This document shows, one piece after another, positions 11,651-22,663 of a stretch of 64,000 nt of DNA. Under the pieces are notes generated by a model. The model saw only the letters and a list, made by a program, of their open reading frames with translations. It made no database searches and was not told the DNA's origin. A program made the position numbers and the translations under genes. The stretch is from the NCBI GenBank assembly GCA_026874595.1, contig CM049310.1:31499558-31563557 (forward strand). Reading direction: 5' to 3'. Within the stretch, counting starts at the first letter, position 1. Each line of letters begins with the position of its first letter. The DNA is from Sipunculus nudus. Lineage: Eukaryota; Annelida; Sipuncula; Golfingiida; Sipunculidae.

Positions 11651-12905
11651 GTATGGTATTGTGCTTTAGCCTGTTTTTTTGTTTGATCACCATGTAATAT
11701 GTTTTTAAAATTCTATTCCTTTAACGTACGATATTTCATTATAATAAAGCCATTCATCGGTGTCAGGGGCGGCTTTGTCCTAGAGTGGACCTGGGATTTG
11801 GACTGTAGAACAAACTTACTCTGTGTTGATCTGTAGTTTGCTTGGGATCCTTGCGGGTGTTGTAGCCTCTGGCTACTCCCTTTTTATATTTGAAATTAAT
11901 TCAAAGTCTGTAAGCCATAACTCTAGTATCGAAATAACATTTTTAGGCATTATATAAACATATGTATTTAATTTTAAAGCCCCTCTTTTCCGTGTATGTT
12001 AATATTCTTCGAAAACCTCACTTTATCTTTTATAAAACACTAATTCTGCTCCAATCGAAACCTATGGTGTTTATCTGTTTACAATATCCTTGGTGTTTAC
12101 AATACTCCCGGTGCTCATCCAAAAAGGGCAGATGATATAAAGCAAGCGCCACCTATAGGTAAATGAATGAACTTTTAAATAGTCTATGCGCCCAGTCAGA
12201 GAATAAAAGAATGATTGTAAACTGATACTGTTACTTAATTATCAAATCAGTTTTCATATCTTACCGAATCAATCTATCAGACGTTCAGTCAAGTATCGTG
12301 TTTTACTAATCCCATTAATCAAGAACAATTTATAGCCGCAGATATGTGAACCCGCCGTCAGAACCAGCAGGTGCAGACGGTTACCATGACAACTAAGGTA
12401 TGTTGATACATCACATTGACTGGTGTCAAGTATAAGATGTACCTCGGACAGAGGTGGGCGGAGGTCAGCGCTCTCCTATCCATGACGAAAAATGAATAAA
12501 ATACAAATAACAATGAATGAACGAATGACCCCGTGAATAAATAATTCATCCAATTAATCAATAAGTCAATCAATCCTGTTTAAGTGATACTTTTTTATAA
12601 TCACTAAGAAAATTAGAGACAATAGAGACGCACCAGACTAGCAAGCTGATCTAAGGGCAAGCATACCTGTTCCTATATCTTAGAATTAATTACGTAATAA
12701 TAGTGATATATTGATGTTAACATTGGATTGATGGACTTTGGCAGCAGCTGACTACCTGTTTTGTCTTGAGGGACGCCAGAAAAAGAAACCTAGCACAGTG
12801 TTTATTTAACTGTTCGTTGCTATAAGACATGTTTCTGCTTCCAAGCACAGCTTTCAATAATTTGTTACAAATAACTTTTGTTATTGCCATTGCTAGGAGG
12901 GTATC
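11651..12905. other. Unassigned DNA
   Basis: No feature recognised. CAGGGGCGGC near 11766 looks like a hAT-type end but has no partner. Confidence 0.35.
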
Positions 12906-12976
12906 CATTCATTCCCGTTCGTATGTGTGCTTGTGTGTGTGTGTTTGTATGAGGTTGTGTTTGTGTGTGTTCACAA
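12906..12976. repeat. Imperfect (GT)n tract
   Basis: TGTG-rich stretch with interruptions. It probably belongs to the dispersed repeat that follows, whose relative at 62.6 kb also has a simple-sequence tract (GTCC)n near its start. Confidence 0.6.
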
Positions 12977-13540
12977 TATAACCCACGCAATCATGAACGG
13001 AATCGCATGAAATTTCGGGAAATTTCTAAGGATCATTAGATTTTTGTGTGCATCGAGCATCTTCTCTGGATTTTTTTGGGCGTCATCAAGGAATATTCAC
13101 AAATGTATGGTCACTTATGCAAAAATAAACCTTGAAATATTGGCCGAAAAAGTGAATGCCAAATATCCTGCCTCACCAGTGTGGTCCGTAACGTGTTCAG
13201 GTCACGCTCGAGCGCCCAGCACCTCCAGTGTGTTCGCAACTTCGCATACCGATTTTAGCTCAGTTAACTATCAGTCATCCGAACTCTAGCGATGGCCCTT
13301 TCTCCATCCGGCCATTCATCAGGACGTCCGTTAACAAGGCACGTTTGAAAACCGGTGGACCTTCGAAGCCGAAATTCTACCTTTGGTTACATGTCACCAA
13401 GTTTTCCTTCCAAACCGAAAATTGGGTCACTGACTTTTTTTTAAAATCCATTTTATTCATATCGTTACATTTCAAGATTGACTAATATCATAACCCATGG
13501 TGCTGTTTTGTTTATATTTTGCATAACTGTTCCTCTATAT
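12977..13540 (+). repeat. Dispersed repeat (62.6-kb family), left part
   Basis: From the TTTTAGCTCAG near 13252 this matches the repeat at 62.6 kb block by block: TTTTAGCTCAG, a GTCATC..GAACT box, GCACGTTTGA..CCGGTGGACCT, AAAATTGGGTCA, ACTAATATCA, and TTCCTCTATAT. The match stops at 13540, where a hAT-like element begins, and resumes at 15062. The part before 13250 is probably the same unit but was not matched. Confidence 0.7.
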
Positions 13541-15061
13541 CACAGCTGGGTCCGAGTACAATGAAAGTACTCGAGTACGAGTGCTGAGAACTTATAAAGT
13601 ACCCGAATACAAGTATGAGTATTTCAGAGATTTTTATGACAGTAACGATTAACTTAGTACTCCAAATGCACTCATGAATAGTTTAAGGAGTACATTCAAA
13701 CCTAAGATGTGGAGTGAAAATAGATAAGTGTTTTTTGTTCGATGTCATAATCAGATAAAAGGGGTTAAGCTTATGAAATGTCTGATCCAGTTGTTTCTTT
13801 TACATGTAACTAATAAAAAATTAAGACCCATAAGAGTTGCTTCACTTTTGAGTTGAAGAATTATATCTGAACAATCTGATAATAATTGTTAGATTTATTA
13901 TAAATCCAAAATGCAAGAAATTGATGTTAAAAATGATAAATACTTTTGTGGCTAGTTATTGATATTATTAAAAACAATTATTCATCGTCGCTTAAATTTT
14001 AATGAATAATAGCTGAAATATAGATTCGCCTGTGGATATTCGATTGATAACACCCCTGTGACATTCTAAATACACATACAATGAAGATTAAGTGGTAGGT
14101 TGTCAGTGTTAAGTTCTGCAATAACATTTAATCTAATAACATACTTGATATTGTCTAATTAAATATATAATCAGTATAAATATTATCTCATCATTGATAG
14201 GTGGTATTGAAAAAGCTTTATTTAAAAATTATTATTCTATAGAGGAATCCCACATGTAGTAAGCTGATATATTTAATGCAAGTGACGGCTATGATCCCTT
14301 ATGAGTGCCTTATCCTAATGCATCCCTTATACCGGTAGTTGAGAGAGAGAGAGAGAGAGAGGACAAATGTCATGATAGATGAGAGAGTACATGTACAAGG
14401 AGTAAAATTCACACATTATGTAACAATTAAGTAACAAGGCTGAGGGGGCAGAGGGCATAGATTACCAGCAGGAGTACCGAAGGTCTTGAAATGGGAATTA
14501 GCCTGATGAAGTATATTATAACTGGTCAGCCAGCAGTGATCAGGGGTTTCATCTTCATGTTAGTAATCTCTTTGTCACCAACAACCCAACAGCCATGCTT
14601 TAAACCTATGACTGAGTGTGCAACACTAATTGGGATGTTGGTTTATATGCATCAGGCCAGGGCTCTTATACACACATTCATTTTAGTCTTTAGCTCTCAT
14701 TTCTCAGCTTTTGAATTGGCGAGAAACTGAGTGATCTGCTACGGTTAGCCAATCTTGTGTCAATGCTATGTGCATGATATAAGTGTTTAATTTTTCCCTA
14801 AAAAAACAATGTTAAACATAGAGAGCACTTACCTTCAGATGTTTTCTTAATTTTGATGTATGTATGTACGTATCATTTGTGAAAAAAAAATTAATTTTAT
14901 GTGCATATACTGAAGAACTCAATAGTACTCATAAAAGTACTCGTTTTTATGAGTACCTACATAGTACTCGAGTAAAAGTATGAGTAATTAGGATATTTGG
15001 AAGAAAGTACTCTAGTACGAGTACTGAGTACTCTAAATATTACTCATGAGAACGGGTACAA
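13541..15061. mobile_element. hAT-like non-autonomous element with 8-bp target duplication
   Basis: CTCTATAT occurs immediately before (13533-13540) and immediately after (15062-15069), an 8-bp duplication typical of hAT transposons. It falls exactly where the surrounding dispersed repeat is interrupted. The ends are weakly inverted (AGCTGGGTCCG against AGTTGTACCCG inside imperfect termini). Both subterminal regions are dense in GAGTAC/GTACTC motifs (13553-13625 and 14926-15040). No transposase is encoded; the longest frame inside, at 14491-14730, shows no transposase features. It is 1521 bp and contains a (GA)n tract at 14341-14362. Confidence 0.75.
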
Positions 15062-15390
15062 CTCTATATGTTTTCTTGAATATTCCAATAAATTATGTCT
15101 CTATTGTTTAATTTGTAGGTTTGTAAGGCCCCAAACATAATGTACCTTATAAAAATACTAGAAAAGATATTCTTAAATTGTAACTGTTGAAGGTAGAGAG
15201 CCTTTTTCAAGCATATAATTTAATAAATAAACATTTAACTGTATGCCAGATATTAGATCAGTTATGTAATTTATTTGATTTATGTAATTTATTTAAGTTA
15301 TTAGTTATTAAATATAAAATTTTGCCCAACCTTGACCATGGTGCATTGTTTCCCTGTACGTTCTGTTGTCAGCATATAAATAAATAAATA
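15062..15390 (+). repeat. Dispersed repeat (62.6-kb family), right part
   Basis: Resumes the repeat after the hAT-like insertion. It shares with 63.0-63.25 kb: CCAAACATAATG, a GTTGAAGGTAG-like box, CCAGATATTAGATCAG, TTTTGCCCAACCTTGACCATG and a CCTGTA..TCTG end. Confidence 0.7.
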
Positions 15391-16559
15391 TTTTTTTTAA
15401 AATATGAATTTTTTAAAGGAATTGATTATAAGGGTAATTTTTATTCAAGTTTTCAGACAACATTTCATGTATTGTTTACATAAAGCCAGCCCAGTTAAAT
15501 AGTGTTTTTAACAGCGTTTTATTTCAGTTAATAAATTAAATGTGTATTATTATACAACGGCTCATCTCCAATTTCTTCCTTATTCTATATTTTACAGCGT
15601 TTCATATCTCCCAAGTGGGTATTTTAAACGCATATTACTTTCACATAGTCGAAACACTGATAGCTTTACAAATATGTTATCAAGAGAGGCTCGTGCATCT
15701 TTGATGTAGTCCATAAAAGTACACATGTAGTATTTGTCTTGTATTCATATATTTAGTATTTGATTATCGCCAAATATCACAGCCATTTCCTCCTAGCTTT
15801 TCAAATGCTAATATATAAAAAATAAAAATAAGCACATTTTGCATTTGCTAAAATTTTACAAAGTTTAGCTGAGCGCCGTGACCCATGGATCCCTTATGTA
15901 AACTTGCTCTTCCATTGCGGAGGCATATGTTTCCATTGAGATGCACATTTCTAGTTTCTTATTTTATTCAAAACATCAGACACATCTCAAATACCATTTG
16001 AAGTACGATCAGAATAATCGGGCAAAGGATATTACATTCAATTTTTTTATTCTAATATGCTTATTTCTGAGGTCTATTAAACTTAAAGACCATACAAATA
16101 TATGGAGCACTATTGGGAGCAAAACTGCAGTTTTTTTCTACATTAAACTATATAATGTAATGTTATGTTATATTACATAAATAAATTTATCATCATATGT
16201 TATCTTTTTTATACATTATATTATATTTCGTTATGATGTATAATATAGACAATAAAACATATATTTATTGTGATGATTTTAAAACTAATTTGATAATTGT
16301 TTAGCTTTAAAACATCTGCATGCGAATCTATATTTTCATTTTAGCTATCATATTCCGATATCCTACGTGTATCAATCTGCAACTTGTTTCATTATCCGTG
16401 TTTCTGTAAGATATAAATATCCTCGTGACCGGCCAGTATAGCGACAACGTACTGTAAAGATCAGATCTAGTCTTATGGTGACAATAGACTGAGCATTTAT
16501 GTACTGCGGTGATAGGCTGGCTGGTGGTGAACATAATTAGTGCCGTGTGGAAAGTGTTT
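15391..16559. other. Unassigned AT-rich DNA
   Basis: No repeat structure or exon recognised. It grades into a GC-richer region at its right end. Confidence 0.4.
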
Positions 16560-16843
16560 GATCAGTCCGCCGAGAGACCGGCCGGGCGGCGGTGACGTCA
16601 GTTGAGCCGAGAGCTTTAGCTACAGCGGCTGGATGGTCAAATCCTGAATTTTCTCTGGATGATTAATACACCAAGCAACTGTGCTGGATTATATTAGGCC
16701 GATCCAGGTGATGTTTTCATCTGCGAAAGACTCCTCGGTTCTATCCATTCGAACAGAGAAACATACGTAAAGTTTACTGAGTTGTGTATTTTGCGCGATT
16801 CCCGCCTCTGCTGCCAGTTGATGTTAGACTAGCGCGTATAGCG
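16560..16843 (+). promoter_or_regulatory. Candidate CRE-containing, TATA-less promoter and 5' leader
   Basis: GC content rises sharply at 16570-16640 (GGCCGGGCGGCGG). A perfect palindromic cAMP-response element, TGACGTCA, lies at 16593-16600. No TATA box is evident. Between it and the candidate start at 16844 lie several short upstream reading frames, the longest about 19 codons (ATG near 16709). The call rests on composition plus one motif. Confidence 0.35.
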
Positions 16844-16895
16844 ATGGGTACGGACTCTTGTATTCGGCAGAAAACGGTCTGCTTCAAGGAAACAG
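16844..16895 (+). CDS. Candidate first coding exon, 17 codons, unknown product
   Basis: ATG at 16844 opens MGTDSCIRQKTVCFKET and ends at ACAG|GTAAGT (16895/16896), a perfect consensus 5' splice site, leaving the exon in phase 1. The segment is GC-richer than its surroundings and follows a CRE-bearing GC-rich block. Immediately downstream sequence is AT-rich, with a TA microsatellite, as expected of an intron. The frame is open upstream to about 16784 but without another ATG. No domain is recognisable in 17 residues, and no later exon of this gene was identified in the window. Confidence 0.35.
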
Positions 16896-16980
16896 GTAAG
16901 TCAATTGTAAAATATTCGTTTTATATGTTTTCAATGTTTGCAGTACATATATGTCTTTCCAGTAAACAGGAATTTATATG

Positions 16981-16984
<4 letters not shown>

Positions 16985-17036
<52 letters not shown>
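16985..17036. repeat. (TA)n microsatellite
   Basis: About 26 TA repeats. Confidence 0.95.
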
Positions 17037-17040
<4 letters not shown>

Positions 17041-17089
17041 TATAGTAACCTCATTATGACAACGATTTCTGCCACATGAATTTAAATTT

Positions 17090-17640
17090 AACAGCGTCTT
17101 GCTATACAAATATTCATAAGTTATCATTTATCTATAAATAAATTTGACCGTCTCTTGTCATACAAATATCCATATGTTATCATTATCTGTAAAATTAATT
17201 GACCGTCTCTTGTCATACAAATATCGATTTGTTATCATTTATCTATAAATAAATTTGACAGGCTCTTGTCATACTAATATCGATATCTTATCATTTATCC
17301 ATTAATACATTTGACATGCTCTTGTCATACAAATACCGATAGGTTATCATTTATCTATAAATAAATTTGACATGCTTTTTGTCATTTAAATACCGATATG
17401 TTATCTTTTACTCATAAATAAATTTGTCATGCTCTTGTCATACAAATACGGATTTGTTTTCATTTAACTATGAATAAATTTAGCAGGATCTTGTCAAACA
17501 AATAATGATTATGCTATATCATTTATCTACAAATAAATTTGACAGGCTCTTTTAATACAAATATGGATATGTTATGGTAACTATAAATTAATTTGACCGT
17601 CTCTTGTTATACAAAAATCAATATGTTAAAGTTGACATGG
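17090..17640. repeat. Minisatellite, 56-bp unit, about 9-10 copies
   Basis: The unit contains CTTGTCATACAAATA, a TATGTTATCATTTATC block and AAATAAATTTGACAGGCT. Copies differ at several percent of positions and by small indels. It lies directly behind the (TA)n tract. Confidence 0.85.
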
Positions 17641-18239
17641 GTGACGTCAGTAACCGGTTTAAACCCAAGCCCGTGCGAATACCCCACAGGATATAAACAT
17701 CATCTTGAGACATAAATGCCTATACTATCGAAATTATATAAACAGTATTTTCCAGGAGCCAGAAAACTTCGCTTCATTAGTCACTGAATGAGGTCAATGA
17801 ACTTACATTTTTATCTTGTATTTTCTTTCATGGTGTAATAACTAATTATAAAATCTGTCAACCTGACTCGAGACCATGGAGAATTTAACCTGCTCTGATG
17901 TCTTAAAAGGTGTTATTTTATAGTATTTATTCCATATTCAAAAGGAATTTCTTCCGGCAATGTTTTCATTCTATGACACCGGTTTCCAGGGCCCTTCCTG
18001 TAGCATCGTCAATCATTTGTTTAATTCTTTCCGTTTCATCTGTCTCTGGAATTTTTGCCACTAATCATACAATATCTATTATAAAAGAGGCCACTGAGTT
18101 ATTATCCGCTGTTCATAATTGACCCCGGAAGTGAGATGATAAAAATGCTAAGGAACTGACATATTATTGCGATTGACTATTTTTTTCGTTTTTCTTCAAA
18201 GCCTAAAGTGAGTATTTTTTATTTTTGCAAGCAAAGGTT
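17641..18239. other. Unassigned DNA with a second CRE palindrome
   Basis: TGACGTCA recurs at 17642-17649, right at the end of the 56-bp array. A 70-codon plus frame at 17910-18122 is hydrophobic in part but has no supporting signals. Confidence 0.35.
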
Positions 18240-18404
18240 GAGACATTGATGAAATGGAATGGAGAGTGATAAATTGATGTAATGGAATGGAGGATAAGAT
18301 ATTGTTGTAATGGAATGAAGAGTGAGATATTGATGTAATGGAATGGAGGGTGAAATATTGGCCGACAAGGATTTAGTACAAGTATCCATGCTTGCTCTGA
18401 AGTA
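18240..18404. repeat. 28-bp minisatellite, left copy, plus shared flank
   Basis: About four units of ATTGATGTAATGGAATGGAG + GGTGAGAT. A unique stretch TACAAGTATCCATGCTTGCT follows (18377-18396). The same array and flank recur at 22.66-22.96 kb. Confidence 0.8.
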
Positions 18405-18453
18405 ACTTATGTTTTCCTAAAATATTGCAACATCTAAGAATGAAACGATGATG

Positions 18454-18491
<38 letters not shown>
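18454..18491. repeat. (ATA)n microsatellite
   Basis: Clean run of ATA/TAA trinucleotides. Confidence 0.95.
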
Positions 18492-19184
18492 CAAGCGTTC
18501 TACGTCACCATACAGGGTACACTCTTAGAAGAAAGGGTTCCAACTAGAACCCAAAAGGGTTCTTCAGAGTGGACTGAGTGGGGAACCTTTTAAGGTTCCA
18601 GCTAGAACCCTCAAACGGGGTTCCTTTTGGAACCTCCCTAAGGTTCTTTTATGGAACCTGTAAGGTTTTCTTTAGCGGTTCTTAGAAGAACCCTACAAGG
18701 TCCTTCACGGTGGACTGAGTGGGGAACCTTATGGGGAGGCTAATGTTGTGTTTTGCCTGCAAGAATATCAGTTTTCGTGGTATATACTAACAATGAAATT
18801 GAATATTTCACACTGTCTCTCTTATCTGCACACACCAACATCCCTATAAGAACAGAACATCCAGATGCACAGAGTGTTCTGCTTTTTTTTGTAGATTTGA
18901 TATCCGGTGAACGTCAAGAATATTTTTGATGAATCATTTGTGTGTTCTCAGGTATTTGTCTATCTCTTGCGAGTCCAGGTCCTCTTGTGTAGTAATTCTG
19001 TATTATAGAAATAATACTTATCTGCTTTACAAAATAAAATATATGAAGTCGCAGCAACATATAATCGATACACAACAGGTGATGCAACAAGTGTCTTGCA
19101 CGATGTTTGTATTGCTATATACAGCTGATACGCCTTGGTGAGCGATTCAAACGAATTCCAGTCCCATAGGTAAATGTATTGTTT

Positions 19185-19350
19185 CTATGTATACAAATCT
19201 TCAAACGAAATGCCTGCATAGGATCGAAGAGTTGTATGATCGGCGATAAAGTCCAAACACTGCGACGGTCGAACTAATCTCTGATAGTGTGTCATCATAT
19301 CCCTTAATTGCGTGATGCGTACTTGGCAAGGAAAGGTACGGAGAATCGAT
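19185..19350 (-). CDS. Candidate terminal exon, unknown protein
   Basis: On the minus strand a pyrimidine-rich TTTTTTACAG acceptor precedes an open segment of 54 codons ending in a stop at 19185. The residues are not low-complexity: it includes RITQLRDMMTHYQRL and ends SFEDLYT. The exon begins in phase 2. That phase fits the end of the exon at 20351-20423 (AG|A completes an Arg codon) but not the exon at 19817-19902. I do not recognise the protein. The frame extends upstream past the acceptor into intron-like sequence, which I exclude. No poly(A) signal was seen nearby. Confidence 0.4.
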
Positions 19351-19816
19351 CTGTAAAAAATAAGAGATGAAATATTTATTACCAGCAGTTGAGTTTTAAA
19401 TACATACGGTGTTTCTGGTCTGTGAAGTCGCAAATTGGAACTCGCTCCCCCCCCCTCTCTCTCTCTAAGTGGGGATTGCACCTTGAATGTTGATGTTGTT
19501 AACATTAAAATGTTTCGACAAGCGTCCCGAAATATATTTGACTCGAAAAATGTTAAGTCATATGAACTGCAGATGATGAATACAATATTTATTACAAACA
19601 CGTACTTTTCACAAAGGTATTTTAACATAGAATGCGTAATAATTCTTTCTTTTTCTTAATTGACTTATAATACTTAGTACCTTGCTTTCAAATTATTTGT
19701 AGTCTCCTTATATAGTTATAGGTTAACATAGACAAAAATAACTGTTTTTTGCTTTGTGATACACAATGCCAACTGCATTATTAACATTTTTTAGAATTAA
19801 CTCCTGAACAACGTAC

Positions 19817-19902
19817 CATATTATAGTCGTCAGCCCCATTACAACGAAAATCCACTCTTCCACTCATTTCATTCTTGCCAGCCAGGCAGATGTATCTGGT
19901 TC
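19817..19902 (-). CDS. Candidate internal exon A, duplicate of exon B
   Basis: On the minus strand CTCTTTGCAG| precedes the exon and |GTACGT follows it. The 86-base exon starts in phase 1 and encodes TRYICLAGKNEMSGRVDF and onward to DDYNM. Its first residues parallel exon B (TR-x-ICLA-x-K), and the surrounding intron sequence is also homologous over about 300 bp, so the two exons arose by a local duplication. It would end in phase 0, which does not fit the downstream terminal exon. It may be an alternative ending: read-through of the donor gives eleven more codons then a stop. It may equally be decaying. Confidence 0.35.
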
Positions 19903-20350
19903 CTGCAAAGAGAAAGAATGGATGGGTACCAGTATATTCTCTACTTGGTAATACACGTAATTAATCAATGCAACACCAAGTTAATTAGAGGACGCCTTAA
20001 ACGAATGTGTAATTCAGCGTAACCACACAGTGAGAGGCCAAGTTCTGTCCCGCATGTCCATATGTAGTGAAAACCCCAATACTAAGGTCTCCAAAAACAA
20101 AATATAAACATAACAAAATAGAATGCATATGTGTGCATTGGATTATAACGGTGTATCAATATAATTAATAAGCAACCTTGTCTTATTCTTTAAAATGTAT
20201 GGCATATCCCTCACGATTAGATGTAAATACAGACTTAAACCTTAGATTTTTGTTTTGTGATACACAATTCCATGTGTATTGTACCACTTGACAGGTAAAA
20301 ATTTAAGTATAACTCTGGAATAACTTTTAATACACGATATATAAACTTAC

Positions 20351-20423
20351 CTTTTCATAGGAAAATTCCTGTCAAATTCTTTTTCGTTTGCTCTCTTAAT
20401 AGCCAGGCAGATGTGTCTTGTCA
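20351..20423 (-). CDS. Candidate internal exon B
   Basis: On the minus strand CTCTTTGCAG| precedes a 73-base exon ending |GTAAGT, both consensus splice sites. It starts in phase 1 and ends in phase 2, encoding TRHICLAIKRANEKEFD and onward to NFPMK. It joins in frame to the terminal exon at 19185-19350. The homologous exon A lies 450 bp further along. Function unknown. The supports are paired splice sites, phase compatibility and duplication with conserved residues; there is no family match. Confidence 0.4.
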
Positions 20424-21140
20424 CTGCAAAGAGGAATGCATGTGTTAATTGAGTAAAGCCTACGCTTGGTAATAATTAGCCCACTATACAACACCGAGTT
20501 AATAAGTGAACACCTTCAGTCAATGTGCAATTGGGTGTGACTTTATATTGAGAGAGTCCGTTTTGTCCAAGGCTGAAGTGTTGAAAATCCCCAGCAGTTT
20601 ACAAAACAGTGCTCTTATTTCTACCATTTGCTGACTAAACTTAAGATGGCAAGGCTTGTGTTCTTTTGCCTAATGTAAAATAAATGATTTGTCGAACAGT
20701 CTAAAGAGATGACAAAGGATAGACACTTGTAAACATTGTATACAGGTTATTAATGTTATGAATGTATTCCATGTATAATCGTCCAGCTTATTCAGTTTCA
20801 GTCACTCAAGCCGATTTTCACTTTTGTTTGGTGACTCTTCCTTTACAATGCTGGAACTGTTTCTAATTCCGCTTGTGTAACTATGAACTTATATTACTTT
20901 GCTGCAACCATTATTGCACGCAATAGCATGTTTATCATGGGACTTTGCCAGGTTTAGATTAATTGAACGTAACTCCGTTCGCAGACAGAGACTTATTCAG
21001 TGGACAGTAAATCTCTAGACATATAACTTTGACGTTCTTCACATAAAATTAAATTATAAATAAACATCAGTCTTACCTCATATACTGTGTTTTCTCTTCT
21101 CACATATCGAGCAAACCAAAACAACCCGACCGTTTACTTC

Positions 21141-21732
21141 GGGTTTGTCTAAAACGCGGAGAACCCGCGGAGAGATGGAGAATTCGCAGAGAATTCGTGG
21201 AGAATTTGCGGAGAGTTTTTATATGCAATGATACTCTTAAATACACATTATCTCACTTAAAATCTGCAGCTATATTACTCTTAACATCTTCGTCCTCTGT
21301 TAAATAACCAAAATAATGAAAAATCTGTACATTGACGTAAAATTAAGCTCTCTCAGTCGTATGGTCTCCGATAAGATTTTATTTGTGCCATGCCAGAGAC
21401 AACGAACATGCATCAGGAGACTGTGGACTATATTTGATTGCAAATGCAGTTGATTTTTGTTGCATTCCAAAAATTAAACAAAATTGAACATTTTAAACAG
21501 AGTTTAATGCAAAAGCGCTTAGTTTCTTTTTTCAGTTCAGGCATTTATTTTTTACACCATTTCCTTTAACAAAACTTTCTCCTAAAATACCAAAGCCTAA
21601 ATATAATGCAACTGTAACCATTGGGATTGAATGTGAATGTGGGTTAGGAGATGTATTCTCCACGCAGATTCTCCACGAATTCTCCGCGAATTCTCCATCT
21701 CTCCGCGGATTCTCCGCGTTTTAGACAGACCC
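21141..21732. mobile_element. Mutator-like MITE nested in the 3.4-kb element
   Basis: Long inverted ends of about 75 bp begin GGGTTTGTCTAAAACGCGG (left) and GGGTCTGTCTAAAACGCGG (right, inverted). They continue with near-identical GAGAATTCG-rich sequence. The flanks GTTTACTTC (21132-21140) and GTTGACTTC (21733-21741) differ at one of nine positions, consistent with the 9-bp duplication made by MuDR/MULE elements. It is 592 bp with no transposase. The long TIR and 9-bp duplication together favour a Mutator-like origin. Confidence 0.7.
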
Positions 21733-21758
21733 GTTGACTTCATTAGTTCAAATAAAGC

Positions 21759-21770
21759 TGCGCATGCGCG
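21759..21770. promoter_or_regulatory. NRF1-type palindrome
   Basis: TGCGCATGCGCG matches the NRF1 consensus YGCGCAYGCGCR on both strands. It lies upstream of the minus-strand exon-like blocks. A donor-like GTAAGA on the minus strand at 21071-21076 could close a 5' exon that the Mutator-like MITE now interrupts. Speculative. Confidence 0.25.
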
Positions 21771-21967
21771 TCTTAATCAGCTTGGTATCCGGTCAAGGGA
21801 CGGGTTCCATCTAGAACCTCATTTTGAGTTATGATCAATTCACGAACCTCCAGGTTCCATCTGGAATCTATTCATGGGGAAAAGATATCCAGAAAGAACC
21901 ATGGTTCTATCCAGAACCTTTTGGGTTCTTAAAAGAACCATGGTGAACCCTTTTTTCTTAGAGTGTA

Positions 21968-22660
21968 CATTGTCGAATAACATCAACTAAATGGTCATCA
22001 ATTAAGAGTAAATAATTCCCAAAGCCGACCCTTGGTGAAGAACGTGAAAAAAGGATCACAAACAAAACTCCTGTGTTTGTTATTTAGTTTCTGAATTTGG
22101 ATATTCGTAGAAAATAAATCAACCAGCTGACGAATATAATGCCGTTCAGACTATGAAATACGGATTCAACATGGTTTCTGAAGTGACAATATGAGACGAC
22201 GTGGGCTCAAGCGATCCAAAAGCATTTGGTACGTACAAATGCGTTGAGCCATATGATTTATTTCACGTATCACGTGATACGATTAGCATGATAAACGATT
22301 CTTCTGGTGGACAGTGAAAAGTCGTAGAAATCTCTTTAATTTACCCCAATTCTTCAGATAAATGTAATTATTTAATACGGCTGAGTAAACCTAACCTCCA
22401 GTACAAAATCAGATAGGTAAACATTGATTTTGATTCCTGTTGGTATTATGAACTCTAGCCATTGTGTTTTAATTATCTTGACAATGTATTACTATAATTA
22501 ATATGACTGAACTTGTACAGGAGAGCAGAAATTAACTGTTTTACATGAAAGACAAATTATCCAAACTCTGCGGTAGTCAAAATGTCAATTAATTGAATAA
22601 AACGTAGCGACAATTAATTCAAGACTCGATTAAAAGATCAGACATTTACTGAGGCATAGA
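21968..22660. other. Unassigned AT-rich DNA
   Basis: No structured feature apart from a short TTTCACGTATCACGTGATAC palindromic patch near 22260-22280. Confidence 0.4.
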
Positions 22661-22663
22661 ATT

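Larger units (their letters stand above)
18520..21965. mobile_element. 3.4-kb terminal-inverted-repeat element, superfamily unassigned
   Basis: CACTCTTAGAAGAAAGGGTT at 18520 and its inverse at the right end (AACCC..TTCTTAGAGTG, ending 21965) match at about 19 of 21 positions. Both ends are flanked by TA (18518-18519, 21966-21967), compatible with a TA target duplication. Subterminal zones on both sides are packed with GGTTCY/RGAACC motifs. The interior has no recognisable transposase but holds minus-strand exon-like blocks (19185-20423) and a nested Mutator-like MITE. It could be a Pack-type element that captured gene sequence, or a non-autonomous derivative around its own degraded gene. Confidence 0.6.

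Noticed and set aside
11764-11790. Lone CAGGGGCGG-type hAT ends (also 5285-5301 and 38556)
   Set aside because: No second end or target duplication found for any of them.
19351-19628. Upstream part of the 147-codon minus frame
   Set aside because: It runs through a (CT)n-like patch and past a strong splice acceptor; only the 54 codons after the acceptor look coding.
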